Origin: Agromyces mediolanus
GTDB taxonomy: Bacteria; Actinomycetota; Actinomycetes; Actinomycetales; Microbacteriaceae
Assembly: GCF_014648575.1 (NCBI RefSeq)
Contig: NZ_BMRJ01000002.1
Location: forward strand, 307,884-350,104
Direction: 5' to 3'
DNA: 42,221 nucleotides
Below are positions 7,343 to 15,774 of the stretch, piece by piece. Positions within the stretch are counted from its first letter, which is position 1, and the number at the start of each line of letters is the position of its first letter. A model generated the notes under the pieces. That model had not been told where the DNA came from. It was given only the letters and a program-made list of their open reading frames with translations, and searched no databases. Made by a program: the position numbers and the translations under genes.

Positions 7343-8821
7343 ATGATCGGACTACCCGACGACCTCGACGGCCTCGGCCAGGCCGCGCTCGTGCGCGCGG
7401 GCGAGGTCACCCCGGCCGAACTGCTCGAGGACGCCATCGAGCGCGTCGAGACCCGCAACCCGGCCGTGAACGCCGTCATCGGCACGATGTACGACGAGGC
7501 GCGGCGCGCGGTCGGCGAGCCGATCCCCGACGGGCCGTTCACCGGCGTGCCGTTCCTCCTGAAGGACGGCGGCGGCGTCGGCTACGCCGGCGTGCCGATG
7601 ACCTCGGCGAGCCGCTTCCTGCAGGACTACGTGCCCGCGCGCGACGGCGAGCTCACCCGCCGCTACAAGGCGGCCGGCCTCATCCCCTTCGGCAAGACCA
7701 ACCTGCCCGAGTTCGGCCTCCAGCCGACGACGGAGCCCGAGCTCTTCGGCCCGACCCGCAACCCCTGGAACCTCGGTCTCTCCGCGGGCGGCTCCAGCGG
7801 CGGCGCGGCCGCGGCCGTCGCGACCCGGATGGTGCCCATGGCCAACGCGAGCGACAGCGGCGGCTCCATCCGCATCCCCGCCTCGAACTGCGGCGTCTTC
7901 GGCATGAAGCCGACCCGGCTGCGGATCAGCTCGGCGCGGCGGCACACGGGCCTCAGCAGCCGGATGGCGGTGCTCAGCGAGCACGCCGTCACCCTGAGCG
8001 TTCGCGACTGCGCGACGCTGCTCGACGCGACCGCCGGCCCGCTCCCCGGCGACCCCTTCGTCGCCCCGCGCCCCGAGCGCCCGTACGCCGAGGAGGTCGG
8101 CCGCGACCCCGGCCGCCTGCGGATCGTCTACAGCACCGCCTCGCCCCTCGGCATCCCGCTGCACCCCGACTGCGTCGCCGCGGTCGAGGACGCCGCGAGG
8201 CTGTGCGAGGAGCTCGGCCACCACGTCGAGCTCCGCGAGCCGGACATCGACGGCACGGCGCTCGTCGGACCGTTCTCGACGGTCTCCGCGGGCGGCCTCG
8301 CCTGGGACATCGCCCGACTCGAACGCCTCACCGGCCGCACCGCGATCGCCGAGCTCTTCGAGCCGGCGACCTGGGCCATGATCGAGCAGGGCCGCTCGAG
8401 CGGGGTCACGATCCTGCAGTACCTCGACGCGCTCGCCGAGCTGCAGACGCTCAGTCAGCGGCTCGCCGACTTCCAGCGGCCCTACGACGTGTGGCTCACC
8501 CCGACGGCGGGCAGCGTCGCGCCGCCGCTCGGCTCGTTCGCCTCGGATGCCTCGGACCCGCTCCGCGGCCAGCGCGCCGCCGGCCTCTTCCTCCCCTTCA
8601 CCACCCTCATCAACGTGACCGGCCAGCCCGCCATGTCCGTCCCGCTGTACTGGACGGCCGACGGCATCCCGGTCGGCACCCACTTCGTCGGCCCGTACGG
8701 CGACGAAGGGCTGCTCTACCGCCTCGCGGCCCAGCTCGAGGCGGCCCGCCCCTGGGCGGGACGGCGGCCCGACACCGCACGAACCCCCGACCACCACGCC
8801 GCGAAGGAGACGCAGCAGTGA
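7343..8821 (+). CDS. Amidase-signature family hydrolase (NylA-like)
   Basis: A 492-residue amidase-signature enzyme that hydrolyses carboxamides. The Ser-cisSer-Lys triad is visible as Lys74 (FLLKDGG), Ser151 (GGSSGG) and Ser175 (SDSGGSIRIPA). The overall look (SDSGGSIRIPASNCGVFGMKPTR; PYDVWLTPT near the C-terminus) resembles cyclic-dimer/aryl-amide amidases such as NylA more than GatA, and no gatB/gatC is present. The ATG at 7343 is preceded by GAAGGAG at 5 nt; the GTG at 7337 lies inside this ribosome site. It is the first gene of an operon, and its TGA overlaps the next start as GTGA. It probably opens an amide bond in the imported compound. Confidence 0.9.
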   Translation: MIGLPDDLDGLGQAALVRAGEVTPAELLEDAIERVETRNPAVNAVIGTMYDEARRAVGEPIPDGPFTGVPFLLKDGGGVGYAGVPMTSASRFLQDYVPARDGELTRRYKAAGLIPFGKTNLPEFGLQPTTEPELFGPTRNPWNLGLSAGGSSGGAAAAVATRMVPMANASDSGGSIRIPASNCGVFGMKPTRLRISSARRHTGLSSRMAVLSEHAVTLSVRDCATLLDATAGPLPGDPFVAPRPERPYAEEVGRDPGRLRIVYSTASPLGIPLHPDCVAAVEDAARLCEELGHHVELREPDIDGTALVGPFSTVSAGGLAWDIARLERLTGRTAIAELFEPATWAMIEQGRSSGVTILQYLDALAELQTLSQRLADFQRPYDVWLTPTAGSVAPPLGSFASDASDPLRGQRAAGLFLPFTTLINVTGQPAMSVPLYWTADGIPVGTHFVGPYGDEGLLYRLAAQLEAARPWAGRRPDTARTPDHHAAKETQQ

Positions 8822-10065
8822 CCGACACCGCAGCACGACCGATCACCCCCGTGAACGAGCACGTCCCCGGCCCGCACTGGACCTCGTTCCGATTCTTCGA
8901 GAGCGAGGTGATGGACGACCAGTTCAAGCACCAGCTCGGCCAGATGTTCTACGGCGGCTCCGACCTCGGCGAATGCCTCGAGGTCGCCGGGCGCATCGCC
9001 TCGGACGACGAGCAGATGTGGCTCGACGAGTGGTCCTCGCTCGCCGGCCGCCTCCAGGAGCGCGCCGAGCAGGCCGAGGGCCGCGGCCACCGGCAGTCCG
9101 CCGCTTCGCTCTACAAGCGGGCCGCGACGTACTGGCGCGGCTCGCTCATCCACCACGCCCTGCCCGACGAGCCGCGCACCCGCACGAACGCGCTCGACGC
9201 GTACCGCTGCTGGGACCGCTATCTCGAGCTCTCCGGCTTCCCCGGTGAGGCGCTGCAGATCCCGTACGAGTCGAGCTTCCTGCCCGCCTACCTCTACCGC
9301 AGCCCGATCGCGGAGGCGAAGGCGCCGCTGCTCATCTTCTTCCAGGGGCGCGACGCCTGGAGCGAGGACACCGGCTGGGTGTACGAGAACGCCATCCGCC
9401 GCGGCTACCACGCGCTCTCGGTGCATTGCCCGGGCCAGGGCATGGCGATCCGGGTGAACGGCCTGCCGTTCCGGCCGGACTGGGAGAACGTCGTCACCCC
9501 GATCGTCGACGTCGCCGTGCAGCTCGAGGGCGTCGACCCCGAGCGCATCGGTCTCATGGGGCTGAGCTTCGGCGGCCACCTCGCGCCGCGCGCCGCCGCC
9601 TTCGAGAAGCGGCTCAAGGTCTGCATCGCGAACCCGGGCGCCATCCACTGGGGCGAGTCGATCCGCATCGGCCTGCCGCCCGCCCTGACCGAGGCGTACG
9701 CCGACGGCCCCGACACCTTCAACGCCGTCGCCGGCGCGGTGTCCGACGCCTCGCCGGTCGCCTCCTGGTTCCTCCGCGACTCGATGTGGAAGCACGGCGT
9801 CGCCACCCCCTACGAGCTCATGGTCGAGTTCGACAAGTTCGACATCCGCGAGCTCGCCGGGCGGATCGAGGCGGAGACGCTCGTCATGGACGGCACCGAG
9901 GAGGTCTTCGAGGCCGGTCAGGCGCACCAGCTCTACGAGGCGCTCACCTGCCGCAAGGAGCTCATGCTCTTCGACGCCTCGACGACCGCGCAGCTGCACT
10001 GCCAGACGGGCGCGTTCGGCACCGCAGGCGAGTACCTCTTCGACTGGCTCGACGGCCGCCTCTGA
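8818..10065 (+). CDS. Alpha/beta hydrolase, 2,6-dihydroxypseudooxynicotine hydrolase-like (DUF1100/FrsA type)
   Basis: A 415-residue hydrolase with a helical N-terminal region (~1-135, charged) followed by an alpha/beta-hydrolase core. The nucleophile elbow GLSFGG holds Ser250, the oxyanion side is FFQGRDAWSED, a likely acid lies in LVMDGTEE, and the catalytic His is in AQLHCQTG. This long N-terminal cap plus core resembles the C-C hydrolase of nicotine breakdown and the FrsA-like esterases. Both ester and C-C bond cleavage are known in the group, so the reaction is uncertain. The start is the GTG at 8818, overlapping the amidase stop by 4 nt, with AAGGAG about 9 nt upstream. Translational coupling with the amidase is likely. 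Confidence 0.82.
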   Translation: MTDTAARPITPVNEHVPGPHWTSFRFFESEVMDDQFKHQLGQMFYGGSDLGECLEVAGRIASDDEQMWLDEWSSLAGRLQERAEQAEGRGHRQSAASLYKRAATYWRGSLIHHALPDEPRTRTNALDAYRCWDRYLELSGFPGEALQIPYESSFLPAYLYRSPIAEAKAPLLIFFQGRDAWSEDTGWVYENAIRRGYHALSVHCPGQGMAIRVNGLPFRPDWENVVTPIVDVAVQLEGVDPERIGLMGLSFGGHLAPRAAAFEKRLKVCIANPGAIHWGESIRIGLPPALTEAYADGPDTFNAVAGAVSDASPVASWFLRDSMWKHGVATPYELMVEFDKFDIRELAGRIEAETLVMDGTEEVFEAGQAHQLYEALTCRKELMLFDASTTAQLHCQTGAFGTAGEYLFDWLDGRL

Positions 10066-10072
10066 TGCAGTC

Positions 10073-10098
10073 CCGCCGGGCCCGACCGGGCCCGGCGG
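10073..10098 (+). other. Intercistronic hairpin inside the catabolic operon
   Basis: An 11-bp perfect GC inverted repeat (10073-10083 with 10088-10098) has a 4-nt GACC loop and no T tract. It fills half of the 58-nt gap between the hydrolase and the MFS gene. It could be an mRNA stability element, or partly attenuate transcription between the enzyme genes and the transporter gene. Confidence 0.55.
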
Positions 10099-10123
10099 CC
10101 TCCCCCGATCGAAGGACGATGAC

Positions 10124-11584
10124 GTGACCGAGATCCCCAACACCCGAAAGCCCCCCGAGCCCGCGGCCGAGCGCGCCGCCGCGCCCGCCCACCCGCACGC
10201 GGACGGCCTCGACGACGTCGTCGACGCCGTCGCCGACGCCATCCTGCCCGGCATGCAGGAGTCCATCTCGCTCCGCGAGACCCTCCGCCGCGGCGGCTGG
10301 AGCGTCGTCTCGCTCGCCGTGCCGCTCGTCATGATGGAGCAGCTCGTGCGCGACGCGGGCACGACCCTCGCCCCCGACATCCAGCGCTCCTTCCAGCTCG
10401 ACGACGCCATGCTCATCGCGGTGCTCGCCTTCTCCGGCGTCGCGCTCACTCTGCTCGGCCCGCCGATGGCGTACCTGGCCGACCGGATGCGTCGCCGCTA
10501 CCTCGTCGTCGGCTCGGCCGCGCTCGGCACCGGCGCGCTGGTGTGGGCGTTCTTCGCGAGCTCGGTCTGGGAGATCTTCGTCGCGATGACGCTGACGGGC
10601 CTCGCGGCCGCCTACTCGCAGCCCGTCTTCGGCGCGATGATCGCCGAGGCGTACCCCGTCGAGGGGCGCGGCCGGGTGTACTCCCTGCACGCGATGGCGA
10701 CCCCGCTCGGCCAGCTCATCGGGCCGACGCTCGCGGGCACCATCGCGGTGCTCTCGGGCGCGGGGGAGAACGCCTGGCGCTACTCCTTCCTCGGCCTCGC
10801 CGTGCCCTACGCGGTCCTCGCGGTCTGCGCGGCGATCTTCCTGAAGGAGCCGCCCCGCGGCGGCCACGTCTACGCGGTCGCGACCGGCAACTCGATGGTC
10901 TGGGAGCAGCCGATCGGCGTCTTCGCGGCGTTCCGGCGGCTGGTGAAGATCCGCACCTTCCTCTTCCTGTGCATGGGCATCGGCTCGCTCGGGCTCGCGC
11001 TGTACGCGGTGCCGATCCAGGTGTCGCTGCTGTTCGGCGGCACGTACGAGCTCGACGCCCTGCAGCGCGGGCTGATCTTCTCGCTGACGCAGATCCCCGT
11101 CATCGCCGCCATGCTCATCGGCGGACGCCAGTTCGACCGGCTCTACCGGACGAACCCGGCGCGCACGATGTACCTCGCGATCATCGGCATCGTCGGCTTC
11201 GGCGCGGTCATGGTGCTCGGCATCTGGGCGGAGCCGCTGTGGCTGCTGCTCCTCGTCTACGTCGTCGCCATGATGTTCAACGGCCTCACGCTCGTCTCGG
11301 TCGGCGCGATCATCGCCTCCGTCACGCCGCCGCGCTACGTCGCGCAGTCGTTCGCGGTGATGACCCTGTTCACCTTCCTCATGGGCGGCTTCTTCGGGGC
11401 CGTCATCTCCGGCCTCATCTCGAGCGCCTTCGGCACCCGGCTCGCCATCGCCCTCGCCGTCGGCCTCTCCGCCGTGGCCGCGGCGCTCTTCTACTGGCTC
11501 GGATCCCGCACGATCGGCGCCGACGCCCGTCGCGTCGCCGAGGAGATCTCCGAGGAACTCACCGCGAAGGAGGCCGGTCGATGA
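10124..11584 (+). CDS. MFS transporter of the catabolic operon
   Basis: A 486-residue membrane protein with about 12 hydrophobic helices after a ~55-residue hydrophilic N-terminus. The motif A-like sequence YLADRMRRRY lies in the first half, followed by YSQPVFGAMIAEAYPVEGRGRVYSLHA. The cytoplasmic middle loop holds KEPPRGGHVYAVA, and the tail is charged. Because it lies between catabolic enzymes, uptake of the pathway's substrate is more likely than efflux. The GTG at 10124 has AAGGA 7 nt upstream. The stop overlaps the SDR start as ATGA. Substrate unknown. Confidence 0.87.
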   Translation: MTEIPNTRKPPEPAAERAAAPAHPHADGLDDVVDAVADAILPGMQESISLRETLRRGGWSVVSLAVPLVMMEQLVRDAGTTLAPDIQRSFQLDDAMLIAVLAFSGVALTLLGPPMAYLADRMRRRYLVVGSAALGTGALVWAFFASSVWEIFVAMTLTGLAAAYSQPVFGAMIAEAYPVEGRGRVYSLHAMATPLGQLIGPTLAGTIAVLSGAGENAWRYSFLGLAVPYAVLAVCAAIFLKEPPRGGHVYAVATGNSMVWEQPIGVFAAFRRLVKIRTFLFLCMGIGSLGLALYAVPIQVSLLFGGTYELDALQRGLIFSLTQIPVIAAMLIGGRQFDRLYRTNPARTMYLAIIGIVGFGAVMVLGIWAEPLWLLLLVYVVAMMFNGLTLVSVGAIIASVTPPRYVAQSFAVMTLFTFLMGGFFGAVISGLISSAFGTRLAIALAVGLSAVAAALFYWLGSRTIGADARRVAEEISEELTAKEAGR

Positions 11585-12339
11585 CCGCACCCCACCCGTT
11601 CCGCCTCGACGGCAAGGCCGTCATCGTCACCGGCGCGAGCTCCGGCATCGGGGCGGGCATCGCCCGGCTCGCCGCCCGATCCGGGGCCGACGTGCTGCTC
11701 GTCGGGCGCTCCCGCTCGCGGCTCGCCGAGCTCGTGCAGGAACTCCGCGAGACGGGCTCGAGCATCGCCTCGATCGCCGTCGACCTCCGCGACGACGGCG
11801 CGCCCGAGGCGGTCGTCGCGGCGGCGCTCGAGGCCTTCGACCGGATCGACGTGCTCGTGAACGCCGCCGGCATCTACCGCATGGCCTCGCTCGACGAGAC
11901 GAGCGACGAGATCTTCGACGAGCACTGGGAGGTGAACGTGCGGGCCCCGTTCCGGCTCACCCGCGCCGTGCACCCTCACCTCGAGGCGGGCGCCTCGATC
12001 GTGTTCGTCTCCTCGATGTCGGGCCGCGTCGGCTCGCCGAACGACTCGGCGTACTGCGCCTCGAAGGGCGCGATCGAGCTCATCGTGAAGGCGCTCGCCA
12101 CCGAGCTCGCGCCCGCCGGCATCCGCGTCAACGCCGTCGCCCCCGGCAACGTGCGCACCCCGATCAACGCGGAGCTCATCACCCCGGAGCTCGAGGCCGA
12201 GATCCTCGCCACCACCCCGGCTGGCCGCATCGGCGAGGTCGACGACATCGCCCCGGCCGTGCTCTACCTCGCCTCCGACGCGTCGCGCTACGTCGTCGGC
12301 GCGAGCCTCGCCGTCGACGGGGGCTTCACCGCCCAGTGA
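11581..12339 (+). CDS. Short-chain dehydrogenase/reductase of the catabolic operon
   Basis: A 252-residue classical SDR. The dinucleotide site TGASSGIG is at ~17-24, the NAAG motif (VNAAGIYRM) follows, then the catalytic Ser in VSSMSGR and YCASK supplying Tyr and Lys. The C-terminus has PAGRIGEVDDIAPAVLYLASD and VDGGFTAQ, as in FabG-like enzymes. It should interconvert an alcohol and a ketone using NAD(P)(H). The ATG at 11581 overlaps the MFS stop by 4 nt. In this context it probably oxidises an alcohol released by the hydrolases; the actual substrate is not evident. Confidence 0.9.
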   Translation: MTAPHPFRLDGKAVIVTGASSGIGAGIARLAARSGADVLLVGRSRSRLAELVQELRETGSSIASIAVDLRDDGAPEAVVAAALEAFDRIDVLVNAAGIYRMASLDETSDEIFDEHWEVNVRAPFRLTRAVHPHLEAGASIVFVSSMSGRVGSPNDSAYCASKGAIELIVKALATELAPAGIRVNAVAPGNVRTPINAELITPELEAEILATTPAGRIGEVDDIAPAVLYLASDASRYVVGASLAVDGGFTAQ

Positions 12340-12392
12340 GCCCGCCGCCGCACCGACCCCACCCGACCACCGCCGTTTCCGAGAGGCCGATC

Positions 12393-13640
12393 ATGACCAC
12401 CTATCCCAGCGGGCTGACCCGACGCGAGTTCGAGCAGGAGCTCGACCGACTCGAGGTCGTCTCGCGCTTCCCCGAGATGCCGAGCAACCTCTTCGACGAG
12501 GGACCGCACCTCGTCGACACCCCGCTCACCCCCTGGGGCGACGAGGTGCGCGAGCTCGCCGTCGACGCCTACCGCCGCTTCATCCACGGCGAGACCTGGA
12601 TCACCGGGGGCGGCGCGCGCGAGATGGAGGCCGAGGTCATCTCGTGGATGGGCGGGCTGATGGGCGCGGAGACGCCGACGGGATTCCTCACGGCGGGCGG
12701 CTCCGAGTCGAACATGTGCGCCATCCTCACGGCGAAGCAGCTCTCCGGGCGGCGCGGCGGCAGCGTCGTGTTCCCCGACAACGGGCACTACTCGCTGCAC
12801 AAGCTCTGCCGCATGTTCGACCTCGACGCGATCGTCGTGCCCGCCCCCGAGGGCCGCCTGCACGAGGTCGACCCCGCCGCGATCGAGGCGGCCATCCGTC
12901 CCGACACCATCGCCATCATCGCGACCGCCGGCACCTGGGCCTTCGGCAGCGTCGACCCGATCGCCGAGATCGGCGAGATCGCCGAGCGGCACGGACTCTA
13001 CCTGCACGTGGACGGCGCCTTCGGCGGCTACATCCTGCCCTTCCTCGAGCGCTCCGGCTACGACCCGACGATCCCCGTCTGGGACTTCCGGGTGCCGGGC
13101 GTGCACTCGATCAGCGCCGACCTGCACAAGAACGGCATGGCGCCGCCTCCCGCCGGCAGCCTGACCTTCCGCGACGAGGCCCTGCTTGCCGCGGCCAAGG
13201 AGATCTGCCCGCCGAACGGCACGATGTCGGGCACCCGCGGCGTCGGCCCGATCGCCGGCGCCTGGGCGATGGTACGCCTGCTCGGCCAGGCCGGCTACGA
13301 GGCCGTCTCGCTCGCCTCGATGGCGATGCGCGACGAGCTGAACGCCGGGGTCGAGCGCATCGAGGGCCTCGAGATCCACCCGGGCTCGCGGATCAACATG
13401 TCGCTCATCCACTCCACGACGCTCGACCTGCGGCCGACCGCCGAGGAGCTGCGCCGCCGCGGCTGGATGTTCGCCGCCCGCTCGGTGCCCGCCCCCGTCG
13501 GCATGGTGCTCGTGCCGATGCCGCACAACGTCGGCCGGATCGCCCCGTTCCTCGCCGACCTCGAGGACGCCGTCGGCCTCGCCCGCCCGCTCGACGCCGA
13601 GAGCCTGAGCGCCTCGGGGGTGTCGTCGTATGGCTTCTGA
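12393..13640 (+). CDS. Group II PLP-dependent decarboxylase/lyase-like enzyme
   Basis: A 415-residue fold type I PLP enzyme of the decarboxylase / sphingosine-phosphate-lyase / MfnA group. Landmarks are TAGGSESNMCAI (phosphate binding), HYSLHKLCR, LHVDGAFGG with Asp207, and SADLHKNGMAPPPAG with the PLP lysine Lys246. Family reactions are amino-acid decarboxylation and C-C lyase cleavage; the sequence does not decide between them. The ATG at 12393 has GAGAGG 6 nt upstream, nearly the same leader as gabT (GAGAGG-N-CCGATCATGAC). A frame from the GTG at 12336 overlapping the SDR is less likely. Its 3' end overlaps hyuA by 11 nt. Confidence 0.82.
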   Translation: MTTYPSGLTRREFEQELDRLEVVSRFPEMPSNLFDEGPHLVDTPLTPWGDEVRELAVDAYRRFIHGETWITGGGAREMEAEVISWMGGLMGAETPTGFLTAGGSESNMCAILTAKQLSGRRGGSVVFPDNGHYSLHKLCRMFDLDAIVVPAPEGRLHEVDPAAIEAAIRPDTIAIIATAGTWAFGSVDPIAEIGEIAERHGLYLHVDGAFGGYILPFLERSGYDPTIPVWDFRVPGVHSISADLHKNGMAPPPAGSLTFRDEALLAAAKEICPPNGTMSGTRGVGPIAGAWAMVRLLGQAGYEAVSLASMAMRDELNAGVERIEGLEIHPGSRINMSLIHSTTLDLRPTAEELRRRGWMFAARSVPAPVGMVLVPMPHNVGRIAPFLADLEDAVGLARPLDAESLSASGVSSYGF

Positions 13641-15774
13641 CCCGCAGGCGCACTCGCAGGCGCACCCGTTGCGCCTCTCCGTCGACATCGGCGGCACCTT
13701 CACCGACCTCGTCGTCGAGGAGGGCGGACTGCTCCGCCTCTTCAAGGCGCCGACCGTGCCGAGCGATCCCGTGCAGGGCATCCTCGACGTCATCGGCGTC
13801 GCCGCCGCGGCCGAGGGGGTCGGCGCGGGGGACTTCCTCGCCCGCGTCGCGAGTCTCGCGCACGCCACGACCCGCGGGCTGAATGCGGTGCTCACCGGCA
13901 CGGCGGCGCGCACCGCGCTCCTCGTGACGAGCGGGCACCCCGACGTGCTGCTGCTGCGTGAAGGCGGGCGTCGCGACCCGTACGACTTCACCGTGCCCTA
14001 CCCGGAGCCGTACGTGCCGCGCCGGCTCACCCTCGAGCTGCCCGGCCGCATCCTCTCCACGGGGGAGGAGTTGGAGCCGCTCGACCTCGCCGCCGTCGAG
14101 GCGGCCTGCGATCGCCTGCTCGAGCTCGACGTCGAAGCGGTCGCCGTGTGCCTGCTCTGGGCGACGGTGAACCCGGCGCACGAGCTCGCCGTCGGCGAGG
14201 TGCTCGCCCGCCGGCTGGGCGGCATCCCGTTCAGCCTCTCGCACGCGCTGAACCCCTCGCTCCGCGAGTACCGGCGCGCCTCCTCCACCGCGATCGACGC
14301 CTCGCTGAAGCCGCTCATGTCCGACTACGTGGCCGCCCTCACCGGTCGGCTGCGGGAGGCCGGGCTCGCGGGGCGGATCCTCATGGTCACCTCGATGGGC
14401 GGGGTGGTCGAGGTCGAGGACGCCGCGGCGGCCCCCATCGTCACCCTGAACTCGGGGCCCTCGATGGCGCCCGTCGCCGGGCGCGCCTACGCGGCCGCCG
14501 ACACCGGCTCCGACGCGGTGATCATCGCGGATGCCGGTGGCACCACCTTCGACGTCACGCTCGTGCGGCGCGGCGAGATCCCCTCGACCCGCACCGCCTG
14601 GGTCGGCGAGGAGGGCACCGGCCACCTCACCGGCCTGCCCTCGATCGACGTGAAGAGCGCCGGCGCCGGCGGCGGCAGCATCGCCTGGGTCGACTCCGGC
14701 GGACTGCTGCACGTCGGACCGCAGAGCGCCGGCTCGCAGCCGGGCCCCGCCTGCTACGGTCGGGGCGGCACCGCTGCGACCGTGACGGATGCCGCGCTCG
14801 TGCTCGGCTACCTCGACGCGGAGCATTTCTCGAGCGGCCGCATGCGGCTCGATGTCGAGGCGGCCCGCCGGGCGATCGAGCACGACGTCGCCGTCCCGCT
14901 CGGCCTCGGCCTCGTCGAGGCGGCCTCCGCCGTGCTCGACCTCACCACCGAGCAGATGGTGCACGCGATCGAGGAGATCACCCTGCAGCAGGGCATCGAC
15001 CCCTCGGCGGCGGTACTCGTCGGCGGCGGTGGCGCCGCGGGGCTGAACGCCGCGGCGGTCGCCGGTCGGCTGGGCTCGCCCTCGCTCGTGATGCCCGCCG
15101 TCGGCGCCGCGCTCGCCGCGGCCGGTGCGCTGATGAGCGACTACACCGCGGTGTACTCGTCCACGATCCCGGCGCTCACCTCGGCCTTCGACGCCGAGCG
15201 CGTGAACGCGGGGCTCGCGGAGCTGCTCGCCAGAGGGCGCGCCTTCGCCGAGCGGATGGGCGGCGGCGCCGCGAGCATCGGCCTCTACGCCGAGGCGCGC
15301 TACCCGCAGCAGATCTGGGAGCTGGAGATCCCGCTCCGCGGCGAGCGGTTCGCCGGCGCCGACGACGTCGCGGGTTTCGTCGCGGACTTCCACGACGTGC
15401 ACGAGGAGATCCTCGGCATCCGCGACGACGGCTCGCCCGTCGAGGTGGTCAGCTGGGGGGCGCGCGTGCGCGTGCCGCTCGAGCGCGCCGAGGGCGTGCT
15501 CTCCGCGCGGCTCGAGTCGGGCACCGTGGCGACCAGCCGCACCGCGTACGTGCGCGGTGCCGGCATGGTCGAGGTGCCGGTGCGCCCGCTGTCCTCGCTC
15601 ACTCCGGGGCTCGCCGAGCGCGGCCCGATCCTGATCGAGTCGCCGTTCACGACGATCGTCGTCGCCGACGCCAGCTCGGTCGAGATCGCCCCGAGCGGCT
15701 CCCTCGTGATCACCCCCGCTGCCCGAACCGCCGGTGCGACCCCCCTGCCCGACCTCGAGGAGAGCCTCCGATGA
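13630..15774 (+). CDS. hyuA: Hydantoinase/oxoprolinase family subunit A (HyuA-like)
   Basis: A 714-residue protein of the ATP-dependent hydantoinase/5-oxoprolinase family. The N-terminal ASKHA-type phosphate loop SVDIGGTFTDLVV is at ~17-29, ADAGGTTFDVTLVRRG is a second nucleotide-site block, DVKSAGAGGGSIAWVD follows, and GGGGAAGLNA is near residue 465. Together with HyuB the complex uses ATP to open a cyclic amide such as a hydantoin, 5-oxoproline or lactam. The ATG at 13630 overlaps the decarboxylase-like gene by 11 nt, and the stop overlaps hyuB as ATGA. An acetone-carboxylase role is unlikely because no AcxC subunit is present. The symbol is by family; the substrate is unknown. Confidence 0.88.
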   Translation: MASDPQAHSQAHPLRLSVDIGGTFTDLVVEEGGLLRLFKAPTVPSDPVQGILDVIGVAAAAEGVGAGDFLARVASLAHATTRGLNAVLTGTAARTALLVTSGHPDVLLLREGGRRDPYDFTVPYPEPYVPRRLTLELPGRILSTGEELEPLDLAAVEAACDRLLELDVEAVAVCLLWATVNPAHELAVGEVLARRLGGIPFSLSHALNPSLREYRRASSTAIDASLKPLMSDYVAALTGRLREAGLAGRILMVTSMGGVVEVEDAAAAPIVTLNSGPSMAPVAGRAYAAADTGSDAVIIADAGGTTFDVTLVRRGEIPSTRTAWVGEEGTGHLTGLPSIDVKSAGAGGGSIAWVDSGGLLHVGPQSAGSQPGPACYGRGGTAATVTDAALVLGYLDAEHFSSGRMRLDVEAARRAIEHDVAVPLGLGLVEAASAVLDLTTEQMVHAIEEITLQQGIDPSAAVLVGGGGAAGLNAAAVAGRLGSPSLVMPAVGAALAAAGALMSDYTAVYSSTIPALTSAFDAERVNAGLAELLARGRAFAERMGGGAASIGLYAEARYPQQIWELEIPLRGERFAGADDVAGFVADFHDVHEEILGIRDDGSPVEVVSWGARVRVPLERAEGVLSARLESGTVATSRTAYVRGAGMVEVPVRPLSSLTPGLAERGPILIESPFTTIVVADASSVEIAPSGSLVITPAARTAGATPLPDLEESLR

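Noticed and set aside
14148..15770. Plus-strand frame upstream of hyuB in the same frame, giving a 1137-codon read-through.
   Set aside because: It is the shadow of hyuA, with Arg-rich composition; the true hyuB start is the ATG at 15771 overlapping the hyuA stop.
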